Assembly: GCA_014380105.1 (NCBI GenBank)
Contig: JACMKL010000306.1
Coordinates: 1 to 5,749, forward strand
Direction of reading: 5' to 3'
Source: Candidatus Melainabacteria bacterium
GTDB taxonomy: Bacteria > Cyanobacteriota > Vampirovibrionia > Obscuribacterales > Obscuribacteraceae
Length of the DNA: 5,749 nt
This document shows, piece after piece, positions 1-4,274 of this stretch. A model generated the notes under the pieces. It did no database searches, was not told where the DNA came from, and saw nothing but the letters and a program-made list of their open reading frames with translations. Within the stretch, counting starts at the first letter, position 1. The number at the start of each line of letters is the position of its first letter. The position numbers and the translations under genes are program-made.

Positions 1-350
1 AAAAATGGATGTTTGCCTTCCAGCAATCCGCAATCATGCACCGTAATTAGATTCGGATGATCAAGGAGACTGGTTGCCCGCGCTTCCTGTTGAAAGCGGC
101 GCCAGGTAAGGTCTTTTATGTCTTTGGCATCAATGGTTTTAAGGGCCATATTGCGACCAAGTGTAACTTGTTCGACTTTGTAGACCACGCCCATGCCGCC
201 ACGTCCAATTTCATTTATGACGCGATAACGGTCTTGGACTAATTGCCCGCTAGACAGTTCTAAGGCGCCCCCAAGTTCATCCGCCCTGGAGCCGCTAGCC
301 TCCAAAGTAGAATCCGGAAAGTCATTCGAAAGGTTTATCTCGTCTGCCAT
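1..350 (-). CDS. Ser/Thr protein kinase, N-terminal part (cut by window edge)
   Basis: This is the first 116 codons of a eukaryotic-type (Hanks/PknB-like) protein kinase, which transfers phosphate from ATP to Ser/Thr of target proteins. After a polar, acidic leader of about 40 residues comes the kinase N-lobe: RYRVINEIG, then the glycine-rich loop GRGGMGVV (residues 49-56), the ATP-anchoring lysine in ALKTI (K71), the helix-C glutamate in FQQEARA (E89), and HPNLITVHDCG (98-108). All of these fit an active enzyme, but the catalytic loop, the activation segment and any C-terminal sensor or membrane segment lie outside the window. The start chosen is the ATG at 350-348, with a TGAGG ribosome binding site 5 nt upstream. 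An in-frame ATG at 368-366 would add six residues (MPFEAL) and has a weaker site. The gene is divergent from the Sce7726 gene. Family is sure; target and regulation are unknown. Confidence 0.93.
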   Translation of the reverse strand, partial: MADEINLSNDFPDSTLEASGSRADELGGALELSSGQLVQDRYRVINEIGRGGMGVVYKVEQVTLGRNMALKTIDAKDIKDLTWRRFQQEARATSLLDHPNLITVHDCGLLEGKHPF

Positions 351-376
351 TAGAGCCTCAAAGGGCATCCCGTACT

Positions 377-392
377 CTTTAAGCGCTTAAAG
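377..392. repeat. Perfect 16-bp palindrome, possible operator
   Basis: CTTTAAGCGCTTAAAG is fully self-complementary with no spacer. It lies in the 149-bp divergent gap between the kinase start (350) and the Sce7726 gene start (500), between a candidate -10 box and the kinase start codon. Its size and position suit a binding site for a dimeric regulator that would mainly affect the kinase gene. This is inference; no regulator is encoded in the window. Confidence 0.5.
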
Positions 393-398
393 TGCGCC

Positions 399-404
399 AT
401 CATA
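399..404 (-). promoter_or_regulatory. Candidate -10 box for the kinase gene
   Basis: On the minus strand this reads TATGAT, one base from the TATAAT consensus, about 50 nt upstream of the kinase start. No good -35 hexamer is seen at 16-18 bp, so the call is tentative. The palindrome at 377-392 would fall just downstream, around the expected transcription start. Confidence 0.25.
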
Positions 405-499
405 CCTATACCCGGATCTTTGAGTTTTGAAAGTTTATATGTGAAACACGAGATGGTGGTGCTAAACTCACCTTATCTGGTGGCACTTGCGAGCCTTGA

Positions 500-1156
500 A
501 TGCACGACGCTGATATTCGTAAAATATTACACGAAGTAGAGATGAAGCGGATTTGCACACTGGATCCATCATCAAGAGTGATCGATGAACTGGGCATTTT
601 TGAAGGTAAGTTTCGTATCGATGTGGCTGTCGTCAACGGGCATCTACATGGCTACGAAATCAAGAGCGCTGAAGACACTCTCATGCGTCTGGCATCGCAG
701 CAAGCTGCCTACAACCAAGTTTTTGATAAACTCACCCTGGTTGCTGACGAACATCACGTAGAACAAGCTCTAAAAGTTGTTCCACCCTGGTGGGGGTTGA
801 TACTTGCTGGGGTCAGAAACGGTGTTCCATACGTTGAAGAAATTTGGACTCCGCGGTTAAATCCGGATGTTGATGCATATGCTATTTGCCAGTTATTGTG
901 GCGTGAAGAGGCCCTTAAGGTCCTCTCTGCGCGCAAATTGTCAGCTGGATTGTGGAGCAGTAAGCGCAGCATACTCTGGAAGACGCTAGCCGAAAATCTT
1001 GAACTTGCGGACCTGAAAGAGATTGTCCGTGACACTCTTAAGGGCAGAGAAAATTGGCGCGATGGCGTCCCCAAACGAAAACGTCGCAGCAGCGGAAAAC
1101 GAAAGCGAAAAAAAATTCCAGCTGTCAAATTCGATATCAAAAACTATCTGGTGTGA
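500..1156 (+). CDS. Sce7726 family protein, PD-(D/E)XK nuclease-like core
   Basis: This 218-residue protein resembles the uncharacterised Sce7726 family. Recognisable parts are DADIRKIL at the N-terminus, RIDVAVVNGHLHGYEIKS (residues 39-56), VFDKLTLV (74-81), VPPWWGLILA (94-103) and LLWREEAL (132-139). D41 followed by E53-x-K55 has the spacing and strand context of a PD-(D/E)XK nuclease active site, so metal-dependent DNA cleavage or binding is plausible; this is inference from the motif. The C-terminus carries a very basic stretch (192-205; 11 of 14 residues are K or R) that could bind nucleic acid. There is no signal peptide or membrane segment, so it is probably cytoplasmic. The ATG at 500 directly follows an in-frame TGA (497-499), so no longer start nearby is possible; the ribosome binding site is weak. 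The 3' end overlaps the convergent gene by 13 bp. Family assignment is from memory of motifs and fairly sure; the biological role is unknown. Confidence 0.8.
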   Translation: MHDADIRKILHEVEMKRICTLDPSSRVIDELGIFEGKFRIDVAVVNGHLHGYEIKSAEDTLMRLASQQAAYNQVFDKLTLVADEHHVEQALKVVPPWWGLILAGVRNGVPYVEEIWTPRLNPDVDAYAICQLLWREEALKVLSARKLSAGLWSSKRSILWKTLAENLELADLKEIVRDTLKGRENWRDGVPKRKRRSSGKRKRKKIPAVKFDIKNYLV

Positions 1157-3327
1157 GACATTCTCATACACAAAATATTGACTCTTTGCGATGTATCAAT
1201 GGCTTGTAAGTCACCTTCGACTCCCATGATGATCACTCCGACTGCAAGTGTGATCGCACTGGCATGCGGCACATCACGACAGCATTCTTCTAGATTGTCA
1301 GCGATTATCTGTTCTGCATTCGGCATGGTAAAAGCTTCAAACAATGGCTTTCTAGAAGCTATCAAATAGACATCTTCTTTTCCGGGAGAAGCAGGGATAA
1401 AGACTCCGGCAGTGGCATGTTTTCCTGAACCGGAATGATTTCCGCTTGTTCTGTCAGTGACTCTCTCAGGAAGTGTGATCGATATTCCTTTTTCAATTTT
1501 TTGATCTTCATCATAAGTGTAAGGAAAAAGCAGCTTTGGCGGTTGCGATGTTGATGGCTTTGCGACCATGTATATGTAGCATTCTTCAAATGTTTTCACT
1601 TCGAACTTTACAAAGTCGCCGGTCATAAACTCGGTCTTGTCTGGTGTCTTAGCAAATTTATTTGACGAAATTGTCTGTCGTAACATTTGCGCTTGCAAAA
1701 ATTGACCCGCTGGTGGGGGTGGCACTTTTTTGAAATTATCGACTGCGCCTTTTATAGAACCGAAGAGTGATGAAAACTTCTGAAGCGGTGCGGAAATTTC
1801 CCGCGTCTCCATACTTGATTTCGAGCGCATTGTCGAATGTGAATCGGACGATCCAGTCGCTCTCATGTCCGGGTTGCTGTTTGATTGTGCAACTTTAGCT
1901 GAACTTGCAGCGTTGACAGCGCTTAGTGCGGTCGAAGATTCTGTGGCAAAAGTAACATCTGAATCTGGCACCGCAGGGAAAGCACCTGAAAGACCAGGCT
2001 TCGGTAGGTGTAAGCCTAGACAAGTAAAGGCTGATGCAACTGAAATAAATAGCTGCGGCTCAAAGCCGTCTCCATACACTCCAAATTCTTGAACCAGCGG
2101 ACCACAATGAATGCCTACGACTGCGCCGTCTTTCACAAGTGGTGCGCCCGCCAATTCGAGCGGTAGTGACGCCGACGACACCATGTGGTGTTCCAGTCCC
2201 TGCCAAAATTCTTCTATGATGTAGGCTCGCATTAATACTGGTTGATAAGAATATGGGTCGATACCGAGCGCATAAACATCGTCACCATTGGTGAGATGAG
2301 ACTCTACCGACATGACGAGAGGCAACGAGCTGCTGGCTAATGCTGCCTCTCTTTGCTCTATTGCGATCTGTCCGCTGGATAAAAGTGTCTGAACCGAACC
2401 TAGTACACTGTAGCCATCCAGGCTCAGTGAACGCGTCAGCGAACCAAGCGACATTTCCGGATTAATGCAGTTCCAGATGTAAGCTGAAAGCGGACGCCAT
2501 TCTTCAGGTAATAAATCGAAATTTAACTGTTCGGTAACCCGCACAGCCACAGCGTTTAACCCACCCAATTGTTGTACCAATTGAGACTGTTCTTCCATGC
2601 GACGATATGCTTCCATGAGCAAAAACGTGGTGCTTTTGACCATCGGCGGAAAGTTGCACCAACTCGCTTCTGATTGCGGTAAGAAATGAAATGGAAAACG
2701 CTCGATTTCAGAAGTAATTAGTCTGTAGATGGCGTCTTCGTTTCGTGAGTTCCGAAATTGAGCATGCGTTAGTTTGCCGTCTTCTAAAAACATACGGGCT
2801 ACTGTTTGATTACGATCATTCGTCAAAACTAAAGTGCCGTAGTTGCGCGCATTAACAAGAGTTTGCAACACCGAAGTCAATTCGATTCGTCCCGCTTGAC
2901 CGGATACAAGAGTATTTTCTTGTGATGGCACCGGTAGTATCAGAGCGGCATTGACTCGGGCCATCAAGTCGCGATCAAGCGGTTTTAAAACATTGGTGAG
3001 TTTGAGAGCAACCACATTCTGATGCTGAGAAATCAGATCGTAGGAAGGCACCATTCCTGACTGACCGACAATCCGTTTTGCCATCCAACGGTCAAAGTCC
3101 GGATGGAATTCCATGTCCTTGACACCACATGCGATTCCAGTGGCGGGAAAAGAAACTTGTAGAGCTTCCGGAAAGGTTGAATAGGGTACTACAAGGTGCG
3201 CGCACGAGATGGCTTGCGAATTATCAGCCAGCCAAATGGTGCCAAGCACCTGCTGATTGGTGCGATCAACCAACCATCCAAGCGAACCAAGAACTTCTTG
3301 CCCTGAATTTTCCGTCTGGGACTCCAC
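1144..3327 (-). CDS. Multidomain protein: degenerate trypsin-like fold with inserted DUF4388, C-terminal DUF4384
   Basis: This is a 727-residue protein without signal peptide or obvious membrane helix. Residues about 14-111 look like the first lobe of a trypsin/HtrA-type protease: GTIWLADNSQAISCAHLV keeps the histidine (H44), while NVVALKL has Asn104 where DIALLKL-type motifs have the catalytic Asp. Residues about 143-217 match DUF4388 (AGRIELTSVLQTL, GTLVL, FLEDGKLTHAQ), followed by a helical, winged-helix-like segment common after this domain (about 270-325). Residues about 335-440 resemble a second protease lobe ending in AGAPLVKDGAVVGIHCG (393-409), where Ala393 occupies the place of the nucleophilic Ser of GNSGGPLV. 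A Ser/Ala-rich linker (about 445-510) and a PPPP stretch (536-539) lead to a DUF4384 domain (about 552-662: TGDFVKFEV, CYIYMV, LLFPY, LIASRKP). The start is GTG with a good ribosome binding site. Domain names are recalled by motif; the split-protease reading is inference. It is probably a non-catalytic scaffold or sensor. Confidence 0.85.
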   Translation of the reverse strand: MESQTENSGQEVLGSLGWLVDRTNQQVLGTIWLADNSQAISCAHLVVPYSTFPEALQVSFPATGIACGVKDMEFHPDFDRWMAKRIVGQSGMVPSYDLISQHQNVVALKLTNVLKPLDRDLMARVNAALILPVPSQENTLVSGQAGRIELTSVLQTLVNARNYGTLVLTNDRNQTVARMFLEDGKLTHAQFRNSRNEDAIYRLITSEIERFPFHFLPQSEASWCNFPPMVKSTTFLLMEAYRRMEEQSQLVQQLGGLNAVAVRVTEQLNFDLLPEEWRPLSAYIWNCINPEMSLGSLTRSLSLDGYSVLGSVQTLLSSGQIAIEQREAALASSSLPLVMSVESHLTNGDDVYALGIDPYSYQPVLMRAYIIEEFWQGLEHHMVSSASLPLELAGAPLVKDGAVVGIHCGPLVQEFGVYGDGFEPQLFISVASAFTCLGLHLPKPGLSGAFPAVPDSDVTFATESSTALSAVNAASSAKVAQSNSNPDMRATGSSDSHSTMRSKSSMETREISAPLQKFSSLFGSIKGAVDNFKKVPPPPAGQFLQAQMLRQTISSNKFAKTPDKTEFMTGDFVKFEVKTFEECYIYMVAKPSTSQPPKLLFPYTYDEDQKIEKGISITLPERVTDRTSGNHSGSGKHATAGVFIPASPGKEDVYLIASRKPLFEAFTMPNAEQIIADNLEECCRDVPHASAITLAVGVIIMGVEGDLQAIDTSQRVNILCMRMSHTR

Positions 3328-3334
3328 TCGTGAG

Positions 3335-3342
3335 CCACCTCT
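3335..3342 (-). promoter_or_regulatory. Ribosome binding site deciding a GTG start
   Basis: On the minus strand AGAGGTGG lies 7 nt before the GTG at 3327-3325. It is a strong Shine-Dalgarno match at good spacing and supports the GTG as the start of the DUF4388/DUF4384 gene. Confidence 0.75.
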
Positions 3343-3380
3343 AACCTTTTAAAAACCAAAATCCTGAGCATAGAAGCTTC

Positions 3381-3401
3381 AGGAATACCGCCGTATTTCC
3401 T
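3381..3401. repeat. Imperfect dyad in divergent intergenic region
   Basis: AGGAATAC and GTATTTCCT are complementary over 8 bp with one bulged base, separated by CGCC. The dyad is about 55 bp upstream of the DUF4388/DUF4384 start and about 90 bp upstream of the TTG-started kinase-like gene. It is directly followed by the palindrome GTATAC (3402-3407). It could be a regulator site or a 5'-UTR hairpin for either gene; there is no further evidence. Confidence 0.35.
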
Positions 3402-3406
3402 GTATA

Positions 3407-3425
3407 CCACTTTTCACGCAAGTGG
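3407..3425. repeat. Inverted repeat CCACTT/AAGTGG
   Basis: Perfect 6-bp arms are separated by 7 nt (TTCACGC). The repeat lies in the same divergent gap, next to the dyad at 3381-3401 and about 35 bp upstream of the TATAAT box at 3460. The position suits a regulatory site, but arms this short also arise by chance. Confidence 0.3.
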
Positions 3426-3459
3426 GTCGATGTTGAAGCTGCAAAGGACTTACAAGCCC

Positions 3460-3465
3460 TATAAT
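3460..3465 (+). promoter_or_regulatory. Consensus -10 box (TATAAT) for the P-loop kinase gene
   Basis: This is a perfect TATAAT, 25 nt upstream of the TTG start, putting transcription start near 3472 and leaving a leader of about 20 nt with the GGAGG site inside it. The nearest -35-like hexamer, TTGAAG at 3433-3438, is 21 bp away, longer than the usual 16-18, so the promoter may be weak or activator-dependent. Confidence 0.55.
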
Positions 3466-3476
3466 TCGATGCAGGC

Positions 3477-3481
3477 GGAGG
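3477..3481 (+). promoter_or_regulatory. Ribosome binding site GGAGG before a TTG start
   Basis: GGAGG is followed by 9 nt and then TTG at 3491, in frame with the whole P-loop kinase protein. The same site is only 4 nt from an out-of-frame ATG (3486), which opens just a two-codon frame. No in-frame ATG or GTG lies between the site and the TTG, so TTG is the best start. Confidence 0.7.
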
Positions 3482-3485
3482 ACGA

Positions 3486-3494
3486 ATGTCTTGA
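3486..3494 (+). other. Two-codon start-stop frame overlapping the TTG start
   Basis: ATG TCT TGA begins 5 nt upstream of the TTG start, and its stop codon shares two bases with that start (TTGA). It could be chance, or a minimal leader that tunes initiation at the TTG by termination-reinitiation. It is not expected to make a functional peptide. Confidence 0.3.
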
Positions 3495-4174
3495 AAGAAT
3501 TACTTGAACGGGTACATGAAAAGCTCGCAAATGGGTCCAATAAAGGTCGCATAGTGATTGGAATTGTCGGTTGTCCAGGGTCTGGCAAATCTACTCTGGC
3601 GGAACTACTTGTAAATCGCTTGAATGCCAACGACCTGCAAAACCCGATTGCCCAAATTCTCCCATTGGACGGCTTTCATCTTGCCAATTACGTTCTTGAA
3701 AATCTCGGTTTGCGCGAGCTGAAAGGCATTCCTGACACGTTCGATGCGGCCGGCTACATTCAAAAACTGAAGGAAGCGAAGCAGGACCCGCCAAAAATAC
3801 TAAAAGCGCCGCGATTTGACCGGGAAATTGAAGCATCGATTGAAGATGGCATTTACATCTCACCTGAGACCAAAATAATCATCACGGAAGGCAATTATTT
3901 ACTGCTTGAAAATGAGCCATGGGCTCAAATAGCGGGCTTATTAGATGACTGCTGGTATTTGCGCGCTGACCCGCAAACACTCACTGAGCGTCTGATAGAG
4001 CGGCATATGACTGGCGGAAAGGGTCGAGATCAGGCAATTGAGAAGGTTCAATCCACTGATTTGCCGAATGCGCGTCTGGTTGAGGTAACTAAAGCTCGTG
4101 CACAAATGTTGGTGAAGCCAGCCGAGGAGCCGTTTGAGTACAGGATCCAGCAAAGAGAACTGAAGCAGCGCTAG
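3491..4174 (+). CDS. Nucleoside/nucleotide kinase family protein (phosphoribulokinase/uridine kinase-like P-loop)
   Basis: This 227-residue cytoplasmic P-loop protein belongs to the uridine kinase/phosphoribulokinase/pantothenate kinase-like group, in the branch that includes the proposed fructose-related kinase FrcK and YggC-like proteins. Visible motifs are the Walker A GCPGSGKST (27-35), PLDGFHL with a likely catalytic or substrate-binding Asp (D60), KGIPDTFDAAGY (78-89), PRFDR (107-111), ITEGNYLLL (131-139) and a lid-like ERLIERH (166-172) followed by a conserved PNARLV (192-197). It is complete for the family. ATP-dependent phosphorylation of a small molecule (a sugar, nucleoside or vitamin) is expected; the sequence does not tell which. 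The start is TTG, set by GGAGG 9 nt upstream and by the usual short N-terminal helix before the P-loop. It is divergent from the DUF4384 gene and lies 100 nt upstream of ppk on the same strand. Confidence 0.9.
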   Translation: MKELLERVHEKLANGSNKGRIVIGIVGCPGSGKSTLAELLVNRLNANDLQNPIAQILPLDGFHLANYVLENLGLRELKGIPDTFDAAGYIQKLKEAKQDPPKILKAPRFDREIEASIEDGIYISPETKIIITEGNYLLLENEPWAQIAGLLDDCWYLRADPQTLTERLIERHMTGGKGRDQAIEKVQSTDLPNARLVEVTKARAQMLVKPAEEPFEYRIQQRELKQR

Positions 4175-4203
4175 AATCAGGGTCCGCGGATTTGTGGGGG
4201 CGT

Positions 4204-4226
4204 TTTCTTTGCGAATGGCAAAGAAA
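4204..4226. repeat. Perfect 9-bp hairpin between the P-loop kinase and ppk genes
   Basis: TTTCTTTGC and GCAAAGAAA pair perfectly around the 5-nt loop GAATG. The hairpin sits 30 nt after the stop of the P-loop kinase gene and 49 nt before the ppk start. It is A/T-rich and has no T-run after it on either strand, so it is not a standard intrinsic terminator. It may be a weak transcript-end or RNA-stabilising structure, or a protein-binding dyad upstream of the ppk promoter. Confidence 0.45.
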
Positions 4227-4262
4227 GTCAAGCTCCGAGTAACGTCGCGGGTGTTCATCCTC

Positions 4263-4268
4263 TACAAT
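4263..4268 (+). promoter_or_regulatory. Candidate -10 box placing a leaderless start at ppk
   Basis: TACAAT, one base from consensus, ends 6 nt before the ATG at 4275. Transcription would then begin at or next to the ATG, giving a leaderless mRNA. This fits the lack of a Shine-Dalgarno sequence ahead of this ATG. No good -35 is seen at the right distance (TAACGT at 17 bp). Confidence 0.4.
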
Positions 4269-4274
4269 TTAGAT

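Noticed and set aside
57..242. Small plus-strand open frame of 61 codons
   Set aside because: It lies antisense to the well-supported kinase N-lobe and has no recognisable family or ribosome binding site.
754..1140. Minus-strand open frame of 128 codons
   Set aside because: It is antisense to the Sce7726 gene, which has clear family motifs; the Phe/Arg-rich translation looks like a shadow of the Lys/Arg/Glu-rich real frame.
1416..1443. ATP-binding P-loop in the DUF4384 domain (GSGKH near residues 633-637)
   Set aside because: The spacing does not fit GxxxxGK[ST] and the residue after Lys is His; it lies in a variable, polar loop of the domain.
4204..4226. Intrinsic transcription terminator
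   Set aside because: The stem is good but A/T-rich, and no T-run follows on either strand; it is listed only as an inverted repeat.
3941..4258. Minus-strand open frame of 105 codons
   Set aside because: It is largely antisense to the end of the P-loop kinase gene and shows no domain; its start lies just in front of ppk without a ribosome binding site.
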